Shown: positions 22,656 through 32,317 of the stretch, one piece after another
Position numbering within the stretch: position 1 is the first letter of the stretch
How the letters are laid out: each line of letters opens with the position of its first letter
Assembly: GCA_963169105.1 (NCBI GenBank)
Contig: OY720642.1
Coordinates: 77,478,716-77,542,715 of the forward strand
Source: Ceriagrion tenellum
Lineage: Eukaryota; Arthropoda; Insecta; Odonata; Coenagrionidae
Length of the DNA stretch: 64,000 nt
Direction: 5' to 3'
Notes under the pieces: generated by a model
Databases searched by the model: none
The model's input: the letters and a program-made list of their open reading frames with translations, nothing else
What the model was told of the DNA's origin: nothing
Position numbers and translations under genes: made by a program

Positions 22656-23071
22656 CTGCTTGAAGTAGTTTGAGTGAGATATTATTTCAACTAGTAATCA
22701 ATTTATCTGGTCTCATTTCAAAGAAAGACATCTCACTCTTCCAAAATTACCCAAATATCAGCACCTTTACCGAACTACTTTCCGAGATTTTTGACGAAAT
22801 TTACCAGCTCTTTTCCATGGGAAATGGTACATATATGCACTCAAGAGGGAACTTATTTAAAAAATTAGGAATTTATAGCACCTAGATCTTGTCGAAAAAT
22901 TATAGGTAAAGTGTGTTTCCTCAGCCTTTTTTGAAAATAAATCATAATGTCTCCACAGTAATTTTTTTCAGAATCATAAACACACCTTCCGTTGTGAGGG
23001 AGTTTAAACGTAACGTACAAAAAAAGTCAAGTTAAAGTCTTATGTAGATTGTAAATTATAAGTATAACTTA
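22656..23071 (+). repeat. Dispersed repeat T, copy 4
   Basis: Contains GTAGTTTGAGTGAGATATTA near its start and TATAAGTATAACTTAG at its end. A 71-codon frame (22670-22885) is open here and in copy 3, but it is interrupted in copies 1 and 2, so I do not regard it as a gene. Confidence 0.85.
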
Positions 23072-23165
23072 GTACCATTTATCTATTTCGCAGTGATAGT
23101 AAATTCATAAGAGGGCAATGTGACGCGAAGGGTGACAGAAACGGAAACGCTGTACATAACATCGT
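23072..23165 (+). repeat. Direct repeat of 22510-22600
   Basis: TACCATTTATCTATTTCGC and the following 75 bases repeat a piece of the neighbouring LINE A arm (TACCATTTATGTATTTCGC at 22510). Repeat T copy 4 is thus bracketed by two copies of the same LINE segment. Confidence 0.8.
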
Positions 23166-23169
23166 ATTC

Positions 23170-23410
23170 CCTTACTCCATTTTTATGTATTTTGGTCTAT
23201 GTATTTATTCCTTGGCCTTCCTCTTGGGACATATCTGTCCACTGTTCCTTCAGTTATATTCTGCACATGCCCATTTTGCCTCATTGTGTGCCAAATGCAT
23301 CTAGTTCTTTTCTATATGGTTTCCCATGTGGTCCTTGCTCTCTTCTTTTCTCATTTTTACTTATTCCTTACTTATTTTTATCGTCCATTATATCTTCAGT
23401 ATCATCCTTT
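23170..23410 (-). mobile_element. Diverged LINE A-like fragment
   Basis: On the + strand this shows the mirror image of the family A C-terminus: GTATTTATTCCTTGGCCTTC, CCCATTTTGCCTCATTGTGT and TATCTTCAGTATCATCC correspond to the GRPRNK, LRHNG and MLKIK positions. It is more diverged than its neighbours, with frameshifts. Confidence 0.75.
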
Positions 23411-23554
23411 TAAGATTTCCTTATCGAGGATATTTAACCCAGGATTATAAAACCGAGTTTTAGAAGTAGTGTTGCATGATATTAAAATTATTTCTCGGTC
23501 GCAGTTTAGACAAAAACTGTCATTGTATTAGTTTTGACTGTCAATAGAATAGGA

Positions 23555-23870
23555 GCCGTCAAAACCTGGTGCTGGAGGAGGATGCTGAAGATAAAACGGA
23601 CGGACAAAATAAGAAATGATGAATTGTACAGAAGAGTAGAAAATGGGAGCAACATTAGGAACACCATAGAAAAAAGAAGAACCAGATGGATTGGACACAC
23701 CTTGAGACACAATGGGCTTAAGAAGAACATAATTGAAGGTAAAATAGAGGAAAAAGTCCCCATAGGAAGACCCAGGAATAAGTTCATGGACTAAATAAAG
23801 AGGAGGGTGCATAGGCAGAGATACCAGGAGGTAAAGGAACTAGCATTAGATAGGGCAGGGTGCTAGGATA
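23555..23870 (+). mobile_element. LINE family A C-terminal fragment
   Basis: An uninterrupted 86-codon frame (23534-23794) encodes TWCWRRMLKIKRTDKIRND, then ELYRRVENG, RRTRWIGHTLRHNGLKKN, IIEGKIEEK and GRPRNKFMD, followed by a stop. The sequence then continues through AGATACCAGGAGGTAAAGG. It is the cleanest C-terminal peptide of the family in the window. The copy stops before the terminal hairpin. Confidence 0.9.
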
Positions 23871-24147
23871 TGCATTAAAGGAGAATGCTGTATTTTGATT
23901 GTTTAAAAAAACGTTCTTTCATTTATTGTTATTTAAAAAATCCTTTTAAATTAATAATGCATATAATTTTCGAACAAAATAAACCTTAATTTTATACTGC
24001 GTGTTTTCAAAAGTTAGCCTTGGAAAATTTAAATAGACCTTAGTACGGACACCAACGAAGGATGAATGAGGTATGATAGCCGTAGAAAATTTGGAATTGT
24101 GAACTCCGAGGCAGAAGGAAAAATGGCCGACCGAGAAAATATGGGGG

Positions 24148-24193
24148 TCAGAAGTGAAGGGAGATAAGACTCAGAAGTGAAGAGAGATAAGAT
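24148..24193 (+). repeat. Two-unit 23-bp tandem repeat
   Basis: TCAGAAGTGAAGGGAGATAA is followed by a second unit differing at two or three bases. Confidence 0.9.
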
Positions 24194-24234
24194 TCATAAC
24201 AGATATTTGAGAGCCAGAAAGGTTGGAATTATCT

Positions 24235-24440
24235 ATGGTGTGATAAATTGACTTCACTGAGATTCTAACCCACATCTCCCAATTGCCGGTCTGTTGTATA
24301 AGGCAGTTACATCACCGAGCCACCTTATATCAAGCTAGTTACTCCAGGTTATATTTGCGAACTACGTGTTCTCGGCTCAAGTCCACATGGTTGCACAGAA
24401 GACGTGGTCTGGTTTGCAAATTGTGAGCCACTGCTGCGGG
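24235..24440 (-). mobile_element. tRNA-derived SINE (family B), copy 2
   Basis: Minus strand: A-box-like TGGCTCGGTGATGTAACTGC and B-box-like GGGTTAGAATCTC with one or two substitutions. The leader (+ strand GCTCAAGTCCACA, then GAGCCACTGCTGCGGGG) parallels the copy at 8590-8830. The damaged B-box suggests the copy is not transcribed. Confidence 0.7.
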
Positions 24441-24516
24441 GAATAAACCGATAATTGCCACTTTAAAACGAGTAACTCTGAGAAAATTCTAATCATTTTA
24501 AAATGCACGAAAAATA

Positions 24517-24812
24517 TGGCTGGCAGTCAAGAGCACGATGGATACTTGGTGTACCTGGCTAACAAAATTGATCGGAAATAGGTAGGTCCGGATTCGAATA
24601 CCGCTGACGTCAAAAGGTCTCTTCATGGCAAATTTCAACCTCTTAGGGGTGAACCTGAGCTGAATGGCTGGCAGTCAAGAGCACGATGGATTCCTGGTGT
24701 GCCTGGCTAACAAAATTGATCGGAAATAGGTGGGTCCGTATTCGGATACCGCTGAAGTCAAAAGGTCTCTTCATGGCAAATTTCAACCTCTTAGGGGTGA
24801 ATCTGCGTTGAA
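24517..24812 (+). repeat. 148-bp tandem duplication with B-box
   Basis: Units 24517-24664 and 24665-24812 abut exactly and differ at about ten positions. Each has a B-box-like GATTCGAATACC or a mutated form, and the block TCTTCATGGCAAATTTCAAC, which resembles the 3' part of SINE family B. This is probably a duplicated SINE piece. Confidence 0.9.
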
Positions 24813-25357
24813 TGTAGTTTTCATTGAATTTTCGGGGGAGCATGGCTTACTTATCAAACTTTTCTCCATCATCTTTTTCTTTCTCTGGTGGATATCTATG
24901 AACCTGTGCGCGTGACTGTGCTCACGAGAAATCAATTTTCGAATTTTTCCGGGGAACCCCCTTAAAAGGGGCCAATGGGCTAGAAAATGTGATTGGGAAA
25001 GTTTCAGCTCAACTTGATGACGTTAAAACCCGTGCATCATCTAGGTTTGAGCCTAGAAAAACTGCGATTTTTAGCTGGAATTTGCAGCTTTCCCTCCATA
25101 AAAGAAATACTATTGGTCCTGGAAACCTGATTCATGTCTTATTTCATTGGGAATTGCATTGCCTTGAAGTTTTACTCATACCACTCTTAAGTTGAAATTT
25201 ATAGATTTAGTACATTGAACTGTATCAAGCTGTACTTAGAGGAGGCTGTCTATATTCAGCATGAATATAGATTTTGTGATTTTGGCATTTTTACATTACT
25301 TCATACCAAATGAGGGTAAGGTTGAGTTCCAAATCCTAAAAATCACCTATCAAAAGG

Positions 25358-25530
25358 ACGTCTCAATAGCTTAACTGGCGAAAGCACTCGGCCGGAAATC
25401 GAGGGATCCGGGTTCGAATCCCGGTCAAGGCGGATGACTTTTCCTCTGTGGAATTTCACACAATTGTGCATTGCGGGTGACTCGGTAAAGTTAAATCCGT
25501 GGCTAGTCCCGGGTGACTCAAAATCAGTCA
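25358..25530 (+). mobile_element. tRNA-derived SINE (family A), copy 1
   Basis: tRNA-like head with TAGCTTAACTGGCGAAAGC as A-box region and GGGTTCGAATCCCGG as an intact B-box. The tail GATGACTTTTCCTCTGTGG followed by GGGTGACTCGG is shared with 25682-25793 and 42893-42970. The acceptor ends do not base-pair, so it is not a functional tRNA gene. The intact promoter boxes suggest it is among the younger copies. Confidence 0.85.
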
Positions 25531-25681
25531 AAATGTATGAACACCACCTTGTGTTCAAAGAACGGTCTTTCGTCTTGGGCTATGGCGTTCAGTCGCACAA
25601 TTGCGACTGCTTGTTACACTGTATGTCCGGCAGTCGAGAACATCTGGTCCCGGAAAGGTCAATAAAATCCACAATGGGAAG

Positions 25682-25793
25682 AGGACGTATAGGTAGCTAA
25701 ACTGGCTAAAGCACTTGGCCAGAAATCGAGGGATCCAGGTTAGTATCCCGGTCAATGCGGATGATTTTTCCTCTGTGGAATTTCGCACAATTG
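25682..25793 (+). mobile_element. tRNA-derived SINE (family A), copy 2
   Basis: Same head as 25358, with TAGCTAAACTGGCTAAAGC and a damaged B-box (AGGTTAGTATCCC). Ends shortly after CTCTGTGGAATTTCGCACAA. Confidence 0.85.
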
Positions 25794-26032
25794 AATCTAT
25801 ACTTTTTTGGAAGGTGGCAACGGAAATAATTTAATTTTATTGAACGGTTTTCCTTTTTTTATATTTGCACCGATGGGCTAAATCATTACAATACTAACAC
25901 GCAATAGAATAAATTATTTGAAATCACTGTATCACATTTTCAATAATTATTCTTAATATGAATGCAGTTTATCCAGCAGAATGCAGCCCTCATGATGAAG
26001 GGTCCTCGAGGGTGTTACAGTTGAAGTGCATT

Positions 26033-26148
26033 CCAAATGGACACCTGATCTACCTAGCATCACCCGAAATGATAAACTTTGTAATACGAGCATGTTACAA
26101 GATTGGCGATGGTGTACGCTGATGTCCGATGGGATTTTGAGACAAATT
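26033..26148 (+). repeat. Dispersed repeat R2, copy 2
   Basis: Inverted partner of 18161-18276. A 70-codon frame (26026-26238) covers it. The frame's shared part is open in both copies but shows mostly replacement differences. Confidence 0.75.
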
Positions 26149-26429
26149 GCGTGTCCAACGCTCATTTCTCGCATTTTTAACACTTTCAGAAGAGCCTCTG
26201 CAGCGAAAAAAATAAAACACCTTTTTTGGAGCAGCTAAGGTCCAAGAAGGTTTCAGTGCTCAGTTGAGGATATTAAAATTTACCGATTAGCTTCCAAGTC
26301 AACAGTTCTTTCCTACAAAACAAAACGCAGTAAATACAGTAAACAGACGTTACTCAAACAATGCCAAATTCTGCGCAGAGAGCGCACCTAAAACGCTAAA
26401 ATTTCGCCTTCATCATTTTTAGGGAAAAT

Positions 26430-26770
26430 ATCGACATTATGAGATGGATCACAATAATATTTACAGAACACAACAACAACATGAACAGAGAAGGTGGCTA
26501 CCACCTAGTGACAAGGTGAAAAAGAGTGCTTTCGCAAATCGGAGGGAGAAAAATTAAAAATGGCGCCAAAAGTGATTTTGCGCCAATAATTGTGCAAAAA
26601 AAATTGCCAATCAGAATCTACCGGCCACACCGACTCTACCATATAAACCTGGCCTAAAGAAGCGCTCGCGTTCTCGACCTGAAGACGCCTCCAGGTGAGG
26701 AGGAGAAACGTCAGAAAAACGACGCGGCTGAATCCCGGAAGAAGAAATGAATAGAATATATACAAAACAT
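26430..26770 (+). mobile_element. Penelope-like element 3' remnant
   Basis: 26469-26519 encodes HNNNMNREGGYHLVTR followed by a stop. It resembles the C-terminal tail of Penelope-like (PLE) proteins, where an NRE-G motif lies near the end. Downstream come a TATA-like CATATAAA at 26640-26647, CTGAAGA at 26679-26685 and GAGGAGAAAC ending at 26709, an arrangement reminiscent of PLE terminal repeats. The segment 26699-26750 (GGAGGAGAAAC...GACGCGGC) recurs in the hairpins at 31182-31332 and 37138-37293. The RT domain is absent. The assignment rests on a short peptide. Confidence 0.5.
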
Positions 26771-27235
26771 CACGGCCAGATCCAACGCAAATGACTCATA
26801 GCGATTACATAAGTGGGATTAGATGATGTAAATTGTAGCACAAAGAGGCGCTTTGCGAATACTTCAAAGCTAGCCTCAATGGGGTAATTTCTATCAATGA
26901 ATTCTCAATCATATCACGAACTCTCAAGCCTTGAGAAGGGTTCCATGAAAGTTTATAGTAAGTGATGCGTAAGTAAGAGTGCTAGGAAATAGTAGTACCT
27001 CTCGTGTGATAATAACTACATAAAAAAGCTGAACATACAAACCTTAAAGTCGCGAAACTTAAGGAATTAACTCAAATGATGAAGCTGTTTCCCAATTGCA
27101 AAGAATCAAAATTTGTCAAAGCAATTTCATTTCTTCACGTTCATATTTTGGGAGAGAAAGATGCAGTCAAATAAATGGAGCATAGGTTCACAAAAGAGAA
27201 TTTTTGAGCACACTGGAATTTCAAAGAGAAATGAG

Positions 27236-27302
27236 TCCCCCAACCCGGAAATTGAACCGCTGACCCTTACCGGGTCAATGTGCAGACTATAGCACTAAAT
27301 CT
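27236..27302 (-). mobile_element. tRNA-like SINE remnant
   Basis: Minus strand: A-box-like TTTAGTGCTATAGTCTGCAC, then GGTTCAATTTCCGGG as a B-box. The anticodon-arm spacing is plausible, but the acceptor arm is not complementary. Confidence 0.5.
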
Positions 27303-27862
27303 CATTGCGTTTGGACTACGAATCAAGGTAAATAGAAGTTATGCCCTCGCGGCCCATCAAGTAAGGCAACGCAAGAAAAAAGAAGACTTCAAGGTATCCG
27401 CAACCGATGAGACTGAATCCTATAACGACACTTAAGCCGAGCTTAGCAACCTTAACGATGATACCGTAATTCGGCATCAAGAAATTTTTTAATTCCGCTA
27501 TATCTTATAGATGTTATTGTTTGTGTCCATACATAAGCTCGTAACCAGGTGACGAGAGCGGATACGGAAAATAAGGGTCTAGGCACGCCGAATATACGGT
27601 GTAAAACACCGAGCATCATGCAATCATCAAGATGCAAATGTAGCGGGCAAAACAAGCCTAGAGACCTTGATGTATCCGAAAATTATGAACAACAGATGTA
27701 GCTACCATCATACCAAATATTGAAATGGTATTCCTCAGTCATCAGCAAGTTACAGTCCGTCAGATTTATTTCGAACAACGAGATCGCCTATTGTGCCATA
27801 ATTCTCAAATGCTCTCTGTGAAATTACTTTTGGTCAGTATGAAACAAGTTGAATACCGCAGT

Positions 27863-27911
27863 TATTTTTCCTCGATTACCGCAGTACTACTGCGGTAATC
27901 GAGGGAAAATA
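27863..27911. repeat. Near-perfect 24-bp palindrome, 1-nt loop
   Basis: CCTCGATTACCGCAGTA is followed by one base and its reverse complement. The arms extend to 24 bp with one mismatch. It is cruciform-prone and could be a MITE core. There is no partner in the window. Confidence 0.9.
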
Positions 27912-28933
27912 GTTGAAAAACAAACCGTTAAAATCCAGGACTAAGACCCCAAGTTTATAAAATGATATGAGCCTTCGTATCTACAAAACACCTATATTCA
28001 CTTTAAACACTTACATTTATGAAGGCAACACAATGCATCGGTGATGCATCGGTGGCAAGGATAAAATTCAAGAGCTTAATTCCCGCAGTGATAGATTCAA
28101 TGCCCATATATATTTATCACCCACGTCCCAACATCACTATATTGGCATTAGAATAACCCTAGGTTAGTCGCATTAGATAAGCTTAATCACAAGCCATTAC
28201 TATTATCTTCAGCAAATAATTGTCAAGTATTTACAATTCCAAATAGTAACGCAATCAAAAGGCACAGCCCCTACAATACAAGAAAAGCACGAGCAATAAT
28301 TCATCGAATATTATGCATGATTTCCTGAACTTATAAACCGGGCACAGCATTAACGGCAGTGAAAACAAGCGATATAGGAAATTACAGAATATTCAAGACT
28401 AGATGGCTGTAATATTTCTCTGTCAATGTAGAAGATAAACGCATAAAAAATGAAGTACACTACATCGAAGTTCTTGATATAGGCTTTGGTTGCAGCCAGA
28501 GTCACATATTTTATGAAAATTGAATAAGCTACGGGAGCCCTTCCGTATTATATCCAAATGCATTCCAAAAAAGAAAAAAATAAATCTACTTGTTAGTCTT
28601 AAACGCGAAAATACTCACTTCAGTTACCAGTAGCAGTTTGGTAGCAATAATAAATGAGTCTCCAGTTCTTAACCAGTAGCAGTTTGTTTAAGATTTCATC
28701 CACCCGTGATAAAAAAAGTTCCTCGCTCACACACAGCTGTCTCCGTTCTTTGAAATTTACCTCAGTTCTATGAGTAATTGCAAACAGGGTACTCATGTAA
28801 GATTTTAGCAAAGTAAATCCCCCGTTCTAAACTTCGGCCAACAGCTACCTAACCTGGTGGAAAACCCGTGAAGACTTCATTAGTATTATATGCCGGGAAA
28901 AACCAAATAATATTTTTAATACCCGGTTTTAAT

Positions 28934-29064
28934 CTCTATTCGGGATATATTTCAGGTCAAAGTCCAAAGAGTCCATGTTACATACATTTCAGCGGCCGTG
29001 TCCTTCATCTGTACGACGGTAACGTGGATCCGAAAGACATCCCGAATAGAGTGTCTTAAGACAC
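28934..29064. repeat. Small foldback with 13-bp ends
   Basis: CTCTATTCGGGAT (28934-28946) and ATCCCGAATAGAG (29039-29051) are exact reverse complements separated by 92 bp. GTGTCTTAAGACAC, a 14-bp perfect palindrome, directly follows at 29051-29064. Confidence 0.8.
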
Positions 29065-30380
29065 ACGCCGGGAACGCCTTGGATCTCAAATGCCTACAAC
29101 CTGACCATCTCCGAACAGAACTTGGAAAACACAAAACGCAAATTTTACACAAGAATAGTGGGACAAGTCATTTAGGTATGATACATAGCCATCGTTTATC
29201 ACTTCTCCTTAATTTTAATATTATTCTTTAAATTCAGACAACCTCTTTTACAGGTTGCAAAGGCCATTTACCAACACGATGATCGACTTCTTCAAATCAC
29301 AAAACGCATTGGTCTTCATTGCCCAAGAGAGCCTCAATTGAAATATCACCCTTAATTCGGCGGAATTTCCATCATTATTAAAGATAAACTTTGATATTTT
29401 TGTACGTATTACTAATTTAACTTGAAATCTTCTATATTAGCTATTCCTTTTCATGGTCAGCCTTTCTATGGAGTAGAATGTTTATGCGCGAGCAAGGGAC
29501 GGTTCCTCTTAAGGAACTACAGAGTCCCTTTCATTGAGCTATCAACATACAGAGCGAAGCTGACGGTTTTTACCAAGTAGCTATAACCTAGATCACATAA
29601 GTATTGCCATGAAATAGGTCAGCATATTGTTTCATTGAAAAGACTAAAAAGAACATAGTATCGGCCTTGGTAAATTGGCAGACTGTCTTGCCTCTACAAG
29701 ACGAACCTATTACAGTTCTTTCTAATAGAACTTGTGACAACAAATATAATAACTACAATATTTCTAAGCCAACACAGAAACACCTGGTGGAAATTAATAC
29801 CATGTCATTAAAAGACATAGGTAGGATCATGAAGAATTGTTAAATTCCGAACCTAGAAACAATTCATCGACTTAAATTAGCTTTTTTATCAACAATCGCG
29901 TCCGGCAATTAATTTTGCATGCATCACAGGTCTTCAGCGTATTAATTATTGAATACATCGCCAGAGGTTAATATGCGACAGTGGAAATGGCAAACCTAAC
30001 TTATATATTAACTGCTCACATAGAATTAACAACAAATTCGTCACATTTCACAAGAAATGAACACCTGTAGTCCTCCATATTTAAAATGGCAAAAGTATGA
30101 TCAGAAAGTACTTCAGTTTTGACAGGCATTACTATAACAATGAAAGGACGAGAAAATATATTACTCAGAAAATAATTACAACAAACATTAAAAGCTTATA
30201 AATATTTTAACATCACTTCTAAATGATAACAATTTTGAGTAAGGGCTCAAATAGTTCATCAGGTAGACCGCTTCACTCTTTAAATCCTCGGTTTCATAAT
30301 AAAAACAGATTTTGACCTTCTTGACCGATGTCTCATTAATGAGGATGATTGCTTTAAGCGATGTAACTCGGCTTTTCCAT
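29065..30380. other. Intergenic, nothing recognised
   Basis: AT-rich DNA without a repeat partner or credible frame. Confidence 0.5.
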
Positions 30381-30499
30381 TCTTGATGAGCATTGAACGA
30401 ACTTCGATAGACGATGAGGCAGGATCTCTCAAAACGTTAACGGATAAGATGGAACAGGCAGAGGATGGCACGAAAGGATGCGTGCATGATCAAGTCGGG

Positions 30500-30660
30500 A
30501 AACGCTTAAAAGCAGCGGCATCGAAGGGGACGCGTCCTTCGCGGGGCGGCCGCCGGCCGGTCGCCCGGGCGTCGGCCGGGAGAGCGGGGGCTGCGGGAGG
30601 CGACACATCGGCGGGAGACGGACGGGGATAGCCTCGGGAGGCTGTAATGACACCCGGAGC
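30500..30660. promoter_or_regulatory. Isolated CpG-rich patch
   Basis: 30535-30620 is extremely GC- and CpG-rich (GGCGGCCGCCGGCCGG and neighbours) inside AT-rich DNA. Frames are open on both strands (30383-30631 + and 30429-30818 -), but their peptides are low-complexity across the patch and no domain is recognised. It could be a promoter or untranslated first exon, a GC-rich TE piece, or DNA under biased gene conversion. No TATA, initiator or splice site was convincing. Confidence 0.3.
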
Positions 30661-31141
30661 TGACTTATCTCCAAAAACTCGATCATCTCTTGGCCGGAGA
30701 ACCCATCTCTATTGCTTTTACCAAAAATGAGAAAAATTTCTCGCCACATTCGATTCAATTCGGAAGAATTACGAGCGGAACTGAGCCTTTTCATCGAGAG
30801 TGAAAAAACCGCGAGCATTTACGCATAAATTTAAATGCATCATAATGGAAGGGCACTCCGAGTACAAAAGACGAAGCAACTTTCCGTCCGACAGAGCCCA
30901 GCAGTGTGTGGAGACACAATACTATTTTTTTAATGAATAATATAGACAGTGCTTAACTTTTCAAAGCTTCTTTGATACATTTTCACAAAAACGCTGTTAC
31001 ATTTTACCACTGGGAAGGATAATGAAAAATATTTTCATGCCAATTTACTAAAATCAAGTTCAAAGTTACTGCTAATAATGCCACGACAGTTACTGCGTCG
31101 GTATCACTAGATAAGGAGCCTTCGTGGTTACAGTAGGATAT

Positions 31142-31348
31142 TATCATTTCGCCAGTTCTGTTTCCGCGGCGAGCAGGTATTCTTTCCATTCTTCTTTCGG
31201 GAAACGGCCGCGTCATTGTTTTTCTGAAAATGTTTCTCCTCCTATCCTGGATATCTAGTATATCCAGGATAGGAGGAGAAACGTTTTCAGAAAAACAACG
31301 ACACGGCCGTATCCCGAAAGAAGAATGGAAAGTATCATTTCGCCAGTT
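31142..31348. mobile_element. Giant hairpin (73-bp arms) with 16-bp flanking repeat
   Basis: The arms 31182-31254 and 31260-31332 are reverse complements with four mismatches and a 5-base loop. Each arm carries the GAGGAGAAAC...CAGAAAAACAA...CGGCCG block also present at 26699-26750 and 37138-37293. TATCATTTCGCCAGTT occurs at 31142-31157 and again at 31333-31348, bracketing the hairpin like a target-site duplication. Between the left flank and the hairpin lies CCGCGGCGAGCAGGTATTC, whose complement follows the right arm of the 37-kb copy. Confidence 0.85.
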
Positions 31349-32052
31349 TTTGTCCAATGGTCACCAAATTTCAACATAATATATGAAGTAAAAAAGGAGA
31401 ACCTTCAAGTCGGATTTCCGATAGTTCTTCATTAAATTATGTCCAAAGAAAGTTCAATGTACTCGATGGTTATTAGCTTCCTAAATTTCAGAACCAAGGA
31501 TACTCTCACAAACATTATCTTACGAAAATACCCAAGGTAAAGTATTTAAAAACATGCATGGTAATTCAGCAACTTTAAGAGAGAGAGAGAAATGTTTGGA
31601 CGCTTAAATATATAATTTTATCAAAAGGACTTCATCAAATCGAAAGAAAGGGCGTAAACATCAGTATTCTCCAAATCGACTCAATCTAATTTTACTTACA
31701 TGTCCAGAAGAGACCTTTCTATTCAAGATAGTATATGACAAAAATGTATCAAGTTTTAAAATACCTAACTCATGAATATGATAAAAGCAGCCAATGAAGG
31801 CTTAATGTGCACATCCACGTTTAATAATTCAATCGAATTGAATCTGAAGTACTAGAAAGCAAACACTTTATTCTTTAGGAGAAGCATAATAATTATTTGT
31901 CGTTTGAAAGTCGGAAAAAGTACCCCATTTCACACGTGCGCCAAAGTGGCGGATGAATAGCCAGATCATAAGAAAGCATACATTACAATTAACATCAGGT
32001 AAATGGGGAGTTGGTTAAGGAAAATCTTATGCTTAGTTATGTGTTTGCTTGC

Positions 32053-32317
32053 GATTTGCTAGAAATTCCTAGGAGTATATTTCAATAGGGTATGGACTAA
32101 ATTACGGGTACCAAGATGAATTTTGAAGACATAAACCTAAGAATCTCCAGTCAATAAGGGAACACACTTACTACGCTGCGCCATTTTCCAAGATAATTTC
32201 TCGAAGCTGACATTCATCATGCCAATTCACCACAGTTGAAGTTGGAATTCAAAAGTACAAAGTTTCTATTTCAGATGATGTATAACTAATCAAACGACAA
32301 TTAGGTAGTCAGGTTGC
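32053..32317 (+). repeat. Repeat R4, uninterrupted copy (empty site)
   Basis: 265 bp that recur at 33771-33819 plus 34320-34538, where the sequence is split by LINE A tails. Landmarks: GATTTGCTAGAAATT, GTATGGACTAAATTACGGG, ACATAAACCTAAGAATCTCC and CAGATGATGTAT. It shows the target before insertion. Confidence 0.85.

Larger units (their letters stand above)
21838..23071 (-). repeat. Right arm of 1.2-kb inverted duplication
   Basis: Reverse complement of 16757-17995, comprising a LINE A fragment (21838-22655) and repeat T copy 4 (22656-23071). It carries the same in-frame damage as the left arm at several places, for example the degenerate YLS in place of YLGS. The lesions therefore pre-date the duplication. 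Confidence 0.9.

Noticed and set aside
22670..22885. 71-codon protein in repeat T
   Set aside because: The equivalent frame is interrupted in copies 1 and 2 of the repeat.
25358..25436. Functional tRNA gene
   Set aside because: B-box and A-box are present, but the acceptor ends do not pair, and the tail is shared with 25682 and 42893, so it is a SINE.
26679..26725. Complete, functional hammerhead ribozyme
   Set aside because: CTGAAGA and GAAAC are present, but stem II has a mismatch and an unpaired base next to the core, and no NUH cleavage strand was found. Only a partial resemblance can be claimed.
30383..30818. Coding exon spanning the CpG patch
   Set aside because: The peptides are low-complexity in the patch and no splice sites or homologous motif could be recognised; listed only as a candidate regulatory patch.
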